This document shows, piece by piece, positions 1 to 8,277 of a stretch of 37,961 nt of DNA. The translations under genes and the position numbers were made by a program. The stretch's first letter is position 1; every line of letters begins with the position of its first letter. The notes below the pieces were generated by a model, which saw only the letters and a program-made list of their open reading frames with translations, was not told the origin of the DNA and searched no databases. Location of the stretch: contig DAHVWT010000012.1 of the NCBI GenBank assembly GCA_027327915.1, forward strand, positions 1 through 37,961, given 5' to 3'. This DNA comes from Elusimicrobiota bacterium. Its GTDB lineage: Bacteria > Elusimicrobiota > Elusimicrobia > UBA1565 > UBA9628.

Positions 1-193
1 ATGGCCGCAACGATGTCGGAAATCCCATGGGAAGGTCCGAACACCAGGGGCTTGACGGGTATCGGCTTCTAATGTCCTCGTCGCGCAAGGCCCAATTCCG
101 CAAGGTGGCCCCGGCGATGCCTTGTGCGACTTGAAACGAGTTAAAGAAGTTGCCGCCACTGTCGACCAAGACAACAGGAGCCGAAACCCGCAT
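1..193 (-). CDS. Partial ORF of unknown function at left edge
   Basis: An ATG on the minus strand lies one base beyond the stop codon of the glycosyltransferase upstream of it, and the frame stays open for 64 codons to the window edge. The first 40 or so residues look protein-like (MRVSAPVVLVDSGGNFFNSF and onward). After about codon 41 the reading in this frame looks less natural, while a neighbouring frame gives KPIPVKPLVFGPSHGISDI, so a one- or two-base indel near position 70 is possible. The tight spacing suggests it is the next gene of a polysaccharide cluster. I do not recognise the family. It could equally be a chance open frame. Confidence 0.35.
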   Translation of the reverse strand, partial: MRVSAPVVLVDSGGNFFNSFQVAQGIAGATLRNWALRDEDIRSRYPSSPWCSDLPMGFPTSLRP

Positions 194-194
194 C

Positions 195-1052
195 TTATTT
201 CCGCGTCCGCGAAGAACGGCCGCCGGACCGCCGAGCGCGCCTGCCAAGCATCTCCATAGCGGAGGGGCGCGGGCGCTCCTTTAAATCCTCGTTGAACTGG
301 TTCATGAACATGAGCGTCAGCCGGCACCACTTCTCGACGAAAAGCCGCCGGGCCTTCTCGTCCATGCGTTCCGCGTCTCCCACGGCGGAAAAGCTGGCGC
401 GCCCTTGATGATAAACGAACGTTCCCTTGGCGATTGCCAGACGATAGCCGGCCTGAATCAACCGCAAGCAATAATCCAAATCCTCGGCATACCCCCGCCC
501 GAAGCGCTCGTCGACAGCGCCAACCGCACGCACGGCATGGCGCTTCAGGAGCAGACAAAATCCGGTAAGACGATGCGTCGTCTGGAAACTCCCCCCGTGA
601 TGCCGCGCCCAGAGAGCGGCCAGCGCGTCCACCCGGCCGTTCCCCAGCGAAAAATCCCGGGGTATATCAACTATGGCCTGCGGGCTCTTGGCATCGTTCG
701 TCACCGGGCCGACGGCGCCGATTTGACGATCCGAGCGCGCGCACGCCAGCATCGCGTCGAGCCAGCCCGTGGTCACGATCGCGTCGCTGTTAAGCCAGAC
801 AATATAATCGCCATTGGCGGCCCGCATGCCCGCATTCACGGATCGGGCGAAGCCGAGATTCTTTTTATTGCGAATAAGCCTGATGCCTTCACGAGAATCC
901 AAAAACCCGGCGGTCGCGGGCCCCGACGCATCATCGACGACAATAAGCTCGTAGGGCTTTCGCGTATTCCGTCGGACGCTGTCCAGACAAGCCCGCGTCT
1001 GCGCCGGGGCGTTATGGACCGGGACGATGATGCTGACCAGCGCTTTCTTCAT
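195..1052 (-). CDS. Family 2 glycosyltransferase
   Basis: This 285-residue protein is a GT-A fold glycosyltransferase of the GT2 family, which moves a sugar from a nucleotide donor to a growing glycan at the cytoplasmic face of the membrane. Visible hallmarks are the N-terminal strand VSIIVPVHNA (6-15), the nucleotide-binding VVDD (38-41), NSD (88-90) standing in for the metal-binding DxD, and EDLDYCLR (190-197), matching the ED-x-D region of rhamnosyltransferase-like members. There is no membrane segment; the C-terminus is rich in Arg. The ATG start directly precedes the strand, as usual in the family. The following ORF starts one base after the stop, which suggests an operon. Donor and acceptor cannot be read from sequence, but surface polysaccharide or O-antigen synthesis fits the nucleotide-sugar genes nearby. 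Confidence 0.85.
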   Translation of the reverse strand: MKKALVSIIVPVHNAPAQTRACLDSVRRNTRKPYELIVVDDASGPATAGFLDSREGIRLIRNKKNLGFARSVNAGMRAANGDYIVWLNSDAIVTTGWLDAMLACARSDRQIGAVGPVTNDAKSPQAIVDIPRDFSLGNGRVDALAALWARHHGGSFQTTHRLTGFCLLLKRHAVRAVGAVDERFGRGYAEDLDYCLRLIQAGYRLAIAKGTFVYHQGRASFSAVGDAERMDEKARRLFVEKWCRLTLMFMNQFNEDLKERPRPSAMEMLGRRARRSGGRSSRTRK

Positions 1053-1336
1053 ACGCCAATATTGCCGCCCGATCTCATAGTAGCAAGAACACCTTCCTTG
1101 GAACTATCACAATGCCACACTCAAGGGGGTGCATGACCCAGGTCTCGGGAATTTTACCCGGGGATGCCAAATAATGGGAAGATCCGCGCGGACTACTCTG
1201 TCCGGGCGCAGTCGCGCATGCTCCGCTGGCTGTGGTGTCGTGCGTCATCAGACTGCCGCCTGACGCGCGCCGGGCAGCGCGCATAGCGCCAGCATTTCCT
1301 TCACGCCGAGGCCGAAACCAAACCTGTTCCATAACT

Positions 1337-1758
1337 TCAGGACTCCTGACCCCTGCCCATATTCGATGCATCATCCAGGGCCTCGTAACACAGCCGCACC
1401 GCAGCCGCAGCCAGGTCCCTGGGTACGTGATCTCGGTCTCATTGAGCGCCGCGCACAGATGCCTCAGCGTCGCGTTGCTACGCGGATTCGCCAGGCCGTG
1501 AATCCGAACGCGCAGCTCTCCCTTCTCCGCGTCGGGCAGCACGTCGGCGGGCGCGAGCAGGACCTCGCGCACGAAGGCGCGCTCCTCATCCTCTGTCCGC
1601 GCGTACGCCTCGTCGTTGAGCATCCCCACCAGCGCCGTCTCCGCACGGTAGGCCGCCATCTTGATCGCGTCCGTCAGGTGCTTCGTCTCGGTGTCGAATG
1701 TCACGATCGGCGCGCGCGCCGTAGCCCTTCTCGATCGCCGCGAGCTCCGCCTTGAAGA
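1337..1758 (-). pseudogene. Decayed gene, C-terminal part of a transposase-like protein
   Basis: Read on the minus strand, three frames must be joined to give one protein-like sequence: FFKAELAAIEKGYGARA, then PIVTFDTETKHLTDAIKMAA through NETEITYPGT, then RLCYEALDDA to a stop at 1339-1337. The first shift falls in a CG-alternating run near 1708-1716, the second near 1410. The middle stretch has the feel of the C-terminus of putative transposase-like proteins common in metagenomic bacteria, but I cannot name the family. The 5' end is cut off exactly where a REP-like hairpin begins (1759). From 1053 to 1336 I see nothing convincing on either strand. A basecalling error could explain one shift but hardly both plus the truncation. 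Confidence 0.5.
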
Positions 1759-1830
1759 AGGGGGCAAGTCTTGATTTGAGACACCCCGTCGGTAGGCGGG
1801 CAACCTGTCCCAAGTCAAGACTTGCCCCCT
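1759..1830. repeat. REP-like inverted repeat hairpin
   Basis: The arms AGGGGGCAAGTCTTGA (1759-1774) and its exact complement at 1815-1830 are perfect over 16 bp and extend to 25 bp with two mismatches (1759-1783 against 1806-1830), leaving a 22-base loop that contains a further CCCG/CGGG pairing. The layout resembles the repetitive extragenic palindromes mobilised by RAYT-type Y1 transposases; no such transposase lies in the window. It sits between the decayed gene and comF, and an alternative TTG start of comF would lie inside the right arm. Confidence 0.7.
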
Positions 1831-1869
1831 CTCCGGGAACTTTTTAGGGGGGTCAACCGTTATAAAGGT

Positions 1870-2592
1870 ATGGACCTGGCGCTTTTCGGAAAGCTTCTCG
1901 GCCGATGGCTTTGGCCGGAAAGCTGCGCCCATTGCCTGCGGGATATTAAGGAAGAAAGCCGCGGGGGCCTTTGCCGGAACTGCTTCCATAAGGAAACAAG
2001 CCCGATCCACCGGCCATTCTGCCTCTCCTGCGGCTCGCCGCTCTCCGGAAGCCGCCCCGAATGCCCGCCCTGCCGCGGCAAGAAGCGCGCCTGCCGCCCC
2101 ATCGTCGCGCTCTACGCCTATCGCGACGCGGCCGTCTCGGCGATCCGGGCCTTCAAATACCTGGGCCACCAGCGGGCCGCCCTCGAGCTGGGCTCGGCCA
2201 TGGGAGGGCGTTTCGCCGACTATCCCGAGATCTCGGACTTCGAGGCGGCGGTTCCCATGCCTCTTCATTGGCGGCGGCTGCGGGAGCGCGGCTACAACCA
2301 GGCGGAGCTGCTCGCGCGAGGCCTTTTCCGGGAGACGGGCCTCCCGATCGTCCATGCTCTGCGCCGATCCCGGCGCACGATGCCGCTCGTGAGCCTGACT
2401 CGCGAGGAGAGGAAGGAGGCCGTCTCGGACGCCTTCGAGCCCGCGCTGCCGGCGGACGCGATCCATGGCCGCCGCTTTCTCCTCATCGACGACGTCGCGA
2501 CCTCGACCGCTTCGCTCGAGGAATGCGCCCGGACGCTCCGGAGGGCGGGGGCGGCGGCGGTCGGCGCCTACGTGCTCGCCCGGCAGTTTTAG
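1870..2592 (+). CDS. comF: ComF family phosphoribosyltransferase-like protein
   Basis: This 240-residue protein belongs to the ComF family, linked to uptake and handling of transforming DNA. It has an N-terminal zinc-ribbon with four CxxC pairs (C19/C22, C35/C38, C51/C54, C65/C68) and a type I phosphoribosyltransferase fold with PMPLHWRRLRERGYNQAE (129-146) and the PRPP loop LLIDDVATSTAS (204-215). I chose the ATG at 1870 because family members start a few residues before the first cysteines; a TTG at 1822 in the same frame lies within the REP-like hairpin and would add 16 atypical residues. No clear Shine-Dalgarno is present. Its stop is one base from the stop of the convergent histidine kinase. 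No other competence genes are visible here. Confidence 0.9.
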   Translation: MDLALFGKLLGRWLWPESCAHCLRDIKEESRGGLCRNCFHKETSPIHRPFCLSCGSPLSGSRPECPPCRGKKRACRPIVALYAYRDAAVSAIRAFKYLGHQRAALELGSAMGGRFADYPEISDFEAAVPMPLHWRRLRERGYNQAELLARGLFRETGLPIVHALRRSRRTMPLVSLTREERKEAVSDAFEPALPADAIHGRRFLLIDDVATSTASLEECARTLRRAGAAAVGAYVLARQF

Positions 2593-2593
2593 A

Positions 2594-3598
2594 TCAGGAC
2601 GAAGCCGTCCAGAAGGGAATCGTGAAGGAAAAAACCGCCCCCCGGCCCTCCTCGCTCTCCGCCCAGATGCGGCCCTGGTGCAGGTGGACAAGCGCCTTCG
2701 ATATCGCCAGGCCGAGTCCCGTGCCGGCGGCGGCGTGCGGGCTCGGGGCCTGGGAGAACTTCTCGAAGAGCTTGCCGAGACTCTCCTTGGGGATGCCGGG
2801 GCCGTTGTCGGAAACCGAGAAGAGCGCGGCCTTCTCCGGCGCCCGGGGCTCCGGCCCGACAAACATCGCGATCTTGCCGCCCACGGGAGTGAACTTAATG
2901 GCGTTGGAGAGGAGATTGACGAGGACCTGGACGATGCGCAGCCTGTCGGCCGCGACAGGGAGCAGCCCCTCCGCCGCGGACAGCTCGATCTCGATCCTTT
3001 TTTTCCTCGCCCAGGGAGCCAGGCAGTCCCGGGCCTCGCGGGCGATCGCGGCGGCGTCTTCCTTGGCCGGGTTGACCGACATCTGGCCCTCGGCGATCTT
3101 CGAGAAGTCAAGGATCGTGTTGATCATGGCGGCGAGGCGATCCGCGTTGCCGAGCGCCGTGTCCAGGAGCCGCTTTTCGGCCTCCGTGAGGGACTCCTTG
3201 CGCTCCCCCTCCAGGATCTCGAGCGCCGCGCGGATGGAGGTCAAGGGCGCCCGCAGGTCGTGGGTCACGCGCGCGACGAAATCGCGCTCGAGATGGGCGA
3301 GCTCCCTCTCTCCCTCGGCCGTGACCGCCCCCGCGGCGTCCGGTTGGGCCGGCTCGGCTTCGGGCGGCGCCTCGAGAAGGAGAATATGGCCCTGCTCGTC
3401 GACCACCATCAGGCCCTCGGCCATCGACTGGAGCACCGCCGGGGCGGGAACGCGGCTTTCCGCGGCCAGGGCGCGCGCCTCGGCCAAGGCCTCCGCGCGC
3501 TCGGATTCGGGAACGGAACGCTCGACGAGAGCGAAAAACAGCGCCTCCAGAGAACGCTCTCGCCGCAGGCGCCGGATGAGATCGAGCGCTTCGCTCAC
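2594..3598 (-). CDS. Soluble sensor histidine kinase
   Basis: The protein (334 aa) autophosphorylates on histidine and passes phosphate to a response regulator. Motifs in order: H-box VTHDLRAPLTSI with H113, N-box NLLSNAIKF (228-236), G1 DNGPGI (264-269), F-box FEKFSQ (278-283), G2 GTGLGL (292-297). There is no transmembrane segment, so it is cytoplasmic. Residues 54-75 (VLQSMAEGLMVVDEQGHILL) look like the first strands of a PAS domain, but the rest of a PAS fold is missing before the H-box, which suggests a truncated sensor. Its ATG overlaps the stop of the upstream sugar dehydrogenase by 4 bp, implying coupled translation. No response regulator is adjacent; the only one in the window is at 26.3 kb. 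Confidence 0.9.
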   Translation of the reverse strand: MSEALDLIRRLRRERSLEALFFALVERSVPESERAEALAEARALAAESRVPAPAVLQSMAEGLMVVDEQGHILLLEAPPEAEPAQPDAAGAVTAEGERELAHLERDFVARVTHDLRAPLTSIRAALEILEGERKESLTEAEKRLLDTALGNADRLAAMINTILDFSKIAEGQMSVNPAKEDAAAIAREARDCLAPWARKKRIEIELSAAEGLLPVAADRLRIVQVLVNLLSNAIKFTPVGGKIAMFVGPEPRAPEKAALFSVSDNGPGIPKESLGKLFEKFSQAPSPHAAAGTGLGLAISKALVHLHQGRIWAESEEGRGAVFSFTIPFWTASS

Positions 3599-4890
3599 AG
3601 ACGGTAGAGGCCCGGGCGCTTGCGCTTGGGGAGGGCGTTGCGCGCGTCGAAAAGAAGCTTGGCGCGCTTAAAAACGAGCTCGTAGTCGACGTCCGGGTGC
3701 GCCGTGAGGATCGCGACCGCGTCCGCGCGGGACAGCGCGGCGCCCGTCAGGCCGACGCTCTTGAATCGGCGCCCTCCGGCCTCGACCGCCGGGACATAAG
3801 GATCGTGGTAGGCCACCTTCGCCCCGGCTCGCAACAGGAGCGTCATCACGTCCAAGGCCGGGGACTCCCGGACGTCCGGAACGCCGGGCTTGTACGCCAC
3901 GCCCAGGATCAGGACGCGGCTTCCCTTGAGAGGCTTTTGATGGTCGTTGAGGGCCTCGGCGAGGCGGTCCGCGGCGTACTGCGGCATGGAAGCGTTGATA
4001 GCGGAGGCGAGCTCGACCATGCGCGCCTCGAAATTAAGGCTCTTCATCTTCCAGGCGAGGAGCTTGGGATCCTTCGGGATGCAGTGGCCTCCGATTCCGG
4101 GGCCGGGGTAGAAGGGCATGAAGCCGAAGGGTTTCGTCGCGGCGGCCGCGATGATCTCCCAGACGTCGAGCTTCAGAGCCCGGCAGATCCGGGCGATTTC
4201 GCTCACGAGCGCGATATTGACCGCGCGGAAGGAGTTCTCGAGGAGCTTGACGAGCTCCGCCGCCCGGGCGGAGGATACCGGGACGACGCGTTCGACGATC
4301 CTCGAGTAAAGGGCGGCGGCCAGCCTCGTCGCGGCGGCGTCGAGGCCGCCCACGACCTTCGGGGTGTTCGCAAGCCCGTAGCGGGGGTTGCCCGGGTCGA
4401 TTCTCTCGGGGGAAAAGGCGAGATGAAAATCCCTCCCGGCTTCCAACCCCGACCCCTCGAGGACGGGCTTTAAAATCTCCTCGGTCGCCCCGGGCCACGT
4501 CGTGCTCTCGACGATCACGAGCGAGCCGCGCTTGAGGTGGCGCGCCGCCGCGGCCGCCGCCGACACGAGAGGGCCCATGTCCGGCTCCTGGGTCTTGCGC
4601 CAGGGCGTCTGGACGCAGAAGACGACGACATCCTGCTTGGCGAAATCGGCCGGCCCCCTCGCGACGCGCAAGGCGCCGGCCTGCACGAGCGGCTTCAGGC
4701 GTTCCGAGGGAACGTCGGGGACATAGCTCCTCCCGGCCCGCAGCGACGCGGCGCGCGCGGCATCCGACTCGAAGGCCGTCACGGAGAAACCCCGCTCGGC
4801 GAAGGCCGCCGCGAGGGGGAGCCCCACATAGCCCAGGCCCACGATCCCGATCGCGGCCTTCGAGCCTTCGATCCGTTCGAGCGGCGTCAT
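3595..4890 (-). CDS. UDP-N-acetylhexosamine 6-dehydrogenase (WbpA/WecC type)
   Basis: This 431-residue enzyme oxidises a UDP-N-acetylhexosamine to the uronic acid with two NAD+, supplying a precursor for O-antigen, capsule or enterobacterial-antigen-like glycans. Visible are the Rossmann motif GIVGLGYVGLPLA (15-27), VESTTWPG (127-134), SPERIDPG (160-167), and the catalytic cysteine in GGHCIPKDP (C270). The GGHC form with following IPKDP is typical of the N-acetyl sugar branch rather than UDP-glucose dehydrogenase, which is also present at 5.9 kb. I chose the ATG at 4890 because AGGAAG lies about 10 bases upstream; an ATG at 4917 or a start at 5004 would give extra N-terminal residues. It is co-transcribed with the histidine kinase by a 4-bp overlap. 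Confidence 0.88.
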   Translation of the reverse strand: MTPLERIEGSKAAIGIVGLGYVGLPLAAAFAERGFSVTAFESDAARAASLRAGRSYVPDVPSERLKPLVQAGALRVARGPADFAKQDVVVFCVQTPWRKTQEPDMGPLVSAAAAAARHLKRGSLVIVESTTWPGATEEILKPVLEGSGLEAGRDFHLAFSPERIDPGNPRYGLANTPKVVGGLDAAATRLAAALYSRIVERVVPVSSARAAELVKLLENSFRAVNIALVSEIARICRALKLDVWEIIAAAATKPFGFMPFYPGPGIGGHCIPKDPKLLAWKMKSLNFEARMVELASAINASMPQYAADRLAEALNDHQKPLKGSRVLILGVAYKPGVPDVRESPALDVMTLLLRAGAKVAYHDPYVPAVEAGGRRFKSVGLTGAALSRADAVAILTAHPDVDYELVFKRAKLLFDARNALPKRKRPGLYRL

Positions 4891-4972
4891 GGGGTCGGGC
4901 TTCCTGCCTTCTATCATACCTTTTGAGAGCCCGGACGCCACGCGATTATGTATGATTCTCCAAGTATATCCC

Positions 4973-5914
4973 ATGAAACCACAACATCTCTTCATCCTCG
5001 TCATCGCGGTCCTCTCGGAGGCCGCGCCGGCCCGAGCCTTCTACATCAACCCCGACATCAGCCAGACGATGGGGAGCCATTCCTACGCGGGAACCGACGC
5101 CTCCGTGGATTTCGGCGGCGCCTTCCACGTGACGCCCAGCTACTACGACTACCACTCCGACCTGACCGGGGACGTCGGGTACAAAACCTACGCCATCCGC
5201 GCGGCCTACGACACGGCGGATTTCGGCCTCAGCATCCATGGCGGAGCGACCCCACGCAGCGACGGAGACCACTACAGCAACCGCTTTGTCGGCATCCATG
5301 GCGTCCTGGGCTTCGTCCCCGGCTCCGGCAAGGTCCAGCGCCTCCAGCAATTCCACGACGCCAGCGCCTCCTGGCAGCCTTGGGGCTGGACGCCCCCGCC
5401 CGCCGGGCTCTCGGGATTCCTCGTCGGCGCCGGCGTCGGCTATTGGGACCACAGCGCGGACGTCAGCGGCTTCGGCGCGCAATCGACCGGAAGCGAGCCC
5501 ATCGGCCAGACAAACCTCCGCGCCGACGCCGCCGCCGCCTTCTTCGACAATCTGCTCAGCGTCGACATCACGAAGTCCGTCTACAGCGGCAACCTCGCCG
5601 ACCCGCTCCTCCAACCCCTGGCGGTTGAAATCCTTCCCGGCATCAACCAGGAGATCCAAGGCTTCCCCGACTTCTCGGCCAACTTCAAGCTCTCGATGGG
5701 GATGATTCCCTACGTCACGCCCTACCTCGACTACGCCCATACGACATTTTTAAGCGCGGCGGCCCAGGAGCGGCCCTCCGGCGCCTACACGGCGGGCTGC
5801 GACGTCAATCTCATGATGCTGAGCTTCCGCGCCTACTACGAGCGCTACACCCAGATCGGACTGCCGGACCAGAGTTTCGTCGGCCTGGGCGCCTCCCTTA
5901 ATTTTCAGCCTTAG
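4973..5914 (+). CDS. Putative outer-membrane beta-barrel protein
   Basis: I do not recognise a named family. The 313-residue product starts with a Sec-type signal peptide (MKPQHLFILVIAVLSEAAPARA, cleavage near residue 22). The mature part is rich in alternating aromatic, Gly and Ser residues, with many predicted short strands such as YKTYAIRAAYDTADFGLSIH and YVTPYLDYAHTTFLS, and ends in SLNFQP with a near-terminal aromatic, all usual for outer-membrane barrels. The ATG at 4973 gives the cleanest signal peptide; starts at 4889 and 4952 are in frame but spoil it. There is no Shine-Dalgarno. It is followed four bases later by ugd on the same strand, so it may belong to a surface-polysaccharide operon, perhaps as an export or assembly component. 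Function is unknown. Confidence 0.65.
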   Translation: MKPQHLFILVIAVLSEAAPARAFYINPDISQTMGSHSYAGTDASVDFGGAFHVTPSYYDYHSDLTGDVGYKTYAIRAAYDTADFGLSIHGGATPRSDGDHYSNRFVGIHGVLGFVPGSGKVQRLQQFHDASASWQPWGWTPPPAGLSGFLVGAGVGYWDHSADVSGFGAQSTGSEPIGQTNLRADAAAAFFDNLLSVDITKSVYSGNLADPLLQPLAVEILPGINQEIQGFPDFSANFKLSMGMIPYVTPYLDYAHTTFLSAAAQERPSGAYTAGCDVNLMMLSFRAYYERYTQIGLPDQSFVGLGASLNFQP

Positions 5915-5918
5915 CTAG

Positions 5919-7253
5919 ATGCGGGTCTGCGTCGTCGGCGCCGGCTACGTCGGGCTGGTCACCGGCGCCTGCCTCGCCTCCCTGGGCCATGAGGTCGTCC
6001 TCGTCGAGTCCGACGCCCACAAGCTCCGGGCCCTGCGCTCGGGCACGGTCCCTATTTTCGAGCCGGGCCTGCCCGACATTTTCTCCCGGGCGGTCAAGAA
6101 GAAGCTTCTGCGCTTCGCGCGGCGGGTCAAGGACGGCCTGCGGCTCCCCTCGGGGCGGGTCCAGGTCGTCTTCATCGCCGTGGGAACCCCCCCGCGCTCC
6201 GACGGCTCGGCCGACCTTTCCGCCGTTGAGCACGTGACCGAGGAGATCTCGCGGCACATGGAGGACTACCTCGTCATCGCCGAGAAATCCACCGTTCCCG
6301 TCGAGACCTGCCATTGGGTCAAACAAACCGTCGAGCGATGGAACAAGAAGCGCGTCCCCTACGACGTGGTCTCCAACCCCGAATTCCTGAGCGAAGGCTC
6401 CGCCGTGGAAGACTTCCTCAAGCCCGACCGCGTCGTCATCGGAGCCTCCTCGAAGAGGGCGGAAAAACTCATGCGCGAGCTCTATGCCCCGCTCGCGGCG
6501 CCGATCCTCGTCGTCGATCCGAAATCCGCGGAGCTCATCAAGCACGCCTCCAACTCGTTTTTGGCGACCAAGATCTCCTTCATCAACGCCGTCGCCGAAC
6601 TCTGCGAGAAAACAGGAGCCGACGTCGCGGAGGTCGCGCGCGGCATGGGGCTCGACCGCCGCATCGGCCATCAGTTCCTGCGCCCCGGCATCGGCTTCGG
6701 GGGCTTCTGTTTTCCCAAGGATCTGGAGGCCTTCCACTGGATCGCGAAGAAAAAAGGCTACGACTTCGCCCTTCTCAAGGCGGTCCAGTCGATCAACGAG
6801 CACCAGAAGGGCTGGGTAGCGAGGCAGGTCGAGGCCCGTCTCTGGAATCTCGAGGGAAAAACCGTGGGCCTCTTGGGGCTTTCCTTCAAGCCCAAGACCG
6901 ACGACCTGCGCTTCGCCCCCAGCCTCGAGATCGCCTCGGCGCTGCGAAGCCGCGGGGTGCGCGTCCAGGCGCACGATCCCGTGGCGATGCCGAAAGCCCG
7001 GGCGCTCAAGGAGTTCAAGGGCGTCAAGTTCTGCCGGGGCCCCTACGACTGCGCCCGGGGCGCCGACGCCCTCGCGATCATCACCGAATGGGCCGAATAC
7101 GCGGAGTTGGATTTGAAAAGGATCGCCGGACTCATGCGCAATCCCCTCCTCCTCGACGGCCGGAACCTCCTCGACCCCGGGAAGGCCCGGCGGGCCGGGC
7201 TCTCCTACGTCGGCGTCGGCCGCCCCGATCAACCAGAGTCCAGGGGTCCATGA
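5919..7253 (+). CDS. ugd: UDP-glucose 6-dehydrogenase
   Basis: This 444-residue enzyme converts UDP-glucose to UDP-glucuronate with two NAD+ in the cytoplasm. It shows the N-terminal NAD motif [16 protein letters not shown] (5-20), the family signature [11 protein letters not shown] (41-51), KSTVPVET (123-130), SNPEFLSEG (152-160) and the catalytic cysteine in [10 protein letters not shown] (C264). Length and order match the bacterial Ugd family. The start ATG is four bases after the stop of the barrel gene. The stop overlaps the ATG of the next gene by 4 bp (ATGA), and that gene uses its product, so the pair makes UDP-xylose from UDP-glucose. Confidence 0.95.
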   Translation: MRVCVVGAGYVGLVTGACLASLGHEVVLVESDAHKLRALRSGTVPIFEPGLPDIFSRAVKKKLLRFARRVKDGLRLPSGRVQVVFIAVGTPPRSDGSADLSAVEHVTEEISRHMEDYLVIAEKSTVPVETCHWVKQTVERWNKKRVPYDVVSNPEFLSEGSAVEDFLKPDRVVIGASSKRAEKLMRELYAPLAAPILVVDPKSAELIKHASNSFLATKISFINAVAELCEKTGADVAEVARGMGLDRRIGHQFLRPGIGFGGFCFPKDLEAFHWIAKKKGYDFALLKAVQSINEHQKGWVARQVEARLWNLEGKTVGLLGLSFKPKTDDLRFAPSLEIASALRSRGVRVQAHDPVAMPKARALKEFKGVKFCRGPYDCARGADALAIITEWAEYAELDLKRIAGLMRNPLLLDGRNLLDPGKARRAGLSYVGVGRPDQPESRGP

Positions 7254-8191
7254 GGCTCCTCATCACCGGGGGGGCGGGCTTCCTCGGAAGCCATCTCGTC
7301 GAGCGCTTCCTCGAGCGCGGCGACCACGTGACGGCGATGGACGACCTTTCGACGGGGCGCCTTTCCAACCTCTCGGCCTCCTTCCAGAACCCGCGTTTCG
7401 TCTTCGTCAAGCACAACGTCGTCGACTACATCCACGTGCCGGGCCAGCTCGACGCGGTGCTCCATTTCGCGAGCCCCGCCTCCCCGGTCGACTACGCCCG
7501 CTTCCCGATCCCGACTCTCAAGGTCGGCGCCCTGGGGACGCATAAGGCCTTGGGGCTCGCCAAGGACAAAAAAGCCGTCTTCATGCTGGCCTCGACCTCC
7601 GAGGTCTACGGCGACCCCCTGGTCAACCCCCAGCCCGAGTCCTACTGGGGCAACGTCAACCCCATCGGCCCCCGCGGCGTTTACGACGAGGCAAAACGCT
7701 TCGCCGAGGCGATGACGATGGCCTATCACCGGTATTACGGTGTCGATACGCGACTCGTGCGCATCTTTAACACCTACGGTCCCCGCATGCGGCGCAACGA
7801 CGGCCGGGCGGTGCCCAACTTCATCTGCCAGGCCCTGCGCGGACGCCCCATCACCGTCTTCGGAAAAGGCTCGCAAACGAGGAGCCTCTGCTACGTCTCG
7901 GATCTCGTGGAGGGGATCATCCGGCTCCTCGAGCGCGGCCCCCAGGAACCCGTCAACCTCGGCAACCCCGACGAGGTCACGATCCTCGAACTCGCCCGGC
8001 TCATCCGGAGGCTCGCGGGCTCAAAGGCCCCGATCGTCAATAAGCCCCTGCCGACGGACGATCCTAAGAGACGGCGCCCCGATATTGGGCTCGCGAAGCG
8101 GAGGCTTGGCTGGAAGCCCCGGATTCCCCTGACGGAAGGCCTGCGCCGGACGATCGAGCATTTCCGCGAGGCAGCGACGGAAGGCGCCTAA
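7250..8191 (+). CDS. uxs: UDP-glucuronate decarboxylase (UDP-xylose synthase)
   Basis: This 313-residue extended short-chain dehydrogenase/reductase decarboxylates UDP-glucuronate to UDP-xylose. Evidence: the NAD motif [11 protein letters not shown] (6-16), the segment [11 protein letters not shown] (72-82) characteristic of Uxs, STSEVYGDP (115-123), the catalytic YxxxK in GVYDEAKR (Y145, K149), and [10 protein letters not shown]. Length matches the single-domain bacterial enzymes. The ATG overlaps the ugd stop by 4 bp. Its substrate is the product of ugd, so assignment by context agrees with motifs. The last codons fall inside the first unit of a degenerate 10-bp repeat array that continues into the following spacer. 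Confidence 0.92.
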   Translation: MRLLITGGAGFLGSHLVERFLERGDHVTAMDDLSTGRLSNLSASFQNPRFVFVKHNVVDYIHVPGQLDAVLHFASPASPVDYARFPIPTLKVGALGTHKALGLAKDKKAVFMLASTSEVYGDPLVNPQPESYWGNVNPIGPRGVYDEAKRFAEAMTMAYHRYYGVDTRLVRIFNTYGPRMRRNDGRAVPNFICQALRGRPITVFGKGSQTRSLCYVSDLVEGIIRLLERGPQEPVNLGNPDEVTILELARLIRRLAGSKAPIVNKPLPTDDPKRRRPDIGLAKRRLGWKPRIPLTEGLRRTIEHFREAATEGA

Positions 8192-8250
8192 ACCTTCCTA
8201 CAGAACCTTTCCGCAGACCTCCCCAGCCTTCGGTAGCCTTCCATAGCAAG
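8171..8250. repeat. Degenerate 10-bp-unit repeat array in the uxs-pntAA spacer
   Basis: Diverged copies of the unit seen at 11.1 and 28.2 kb, one orientation at 8171-8187 (GCAGCGACGGAAGGCGCC) and the other from 8193 on (CCTTCC, CCTTTCC, CCTCCCC, GCCTTCGGTAGCCTTCC). The register of 10 bases is clear only in the last three units. The 86-base spacer before pntAA holds little else; I see no convincing promoter or terminator. Confidence 0.45.
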
Positions 8251-8277
8251 TGTTTTATAGAATCGTTTTCAGTCCGA

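Noticed and set aside
1075-3111. Very long minus-strand open frame (678 codons)
   Set aside because: It runs antisense to comF and out of frame through the histidine kinase gene; its translation there is low-complexity Arg/Ser/Pro. Only the 1337-1710 part is protein-like and is annotated as a decayed gene.
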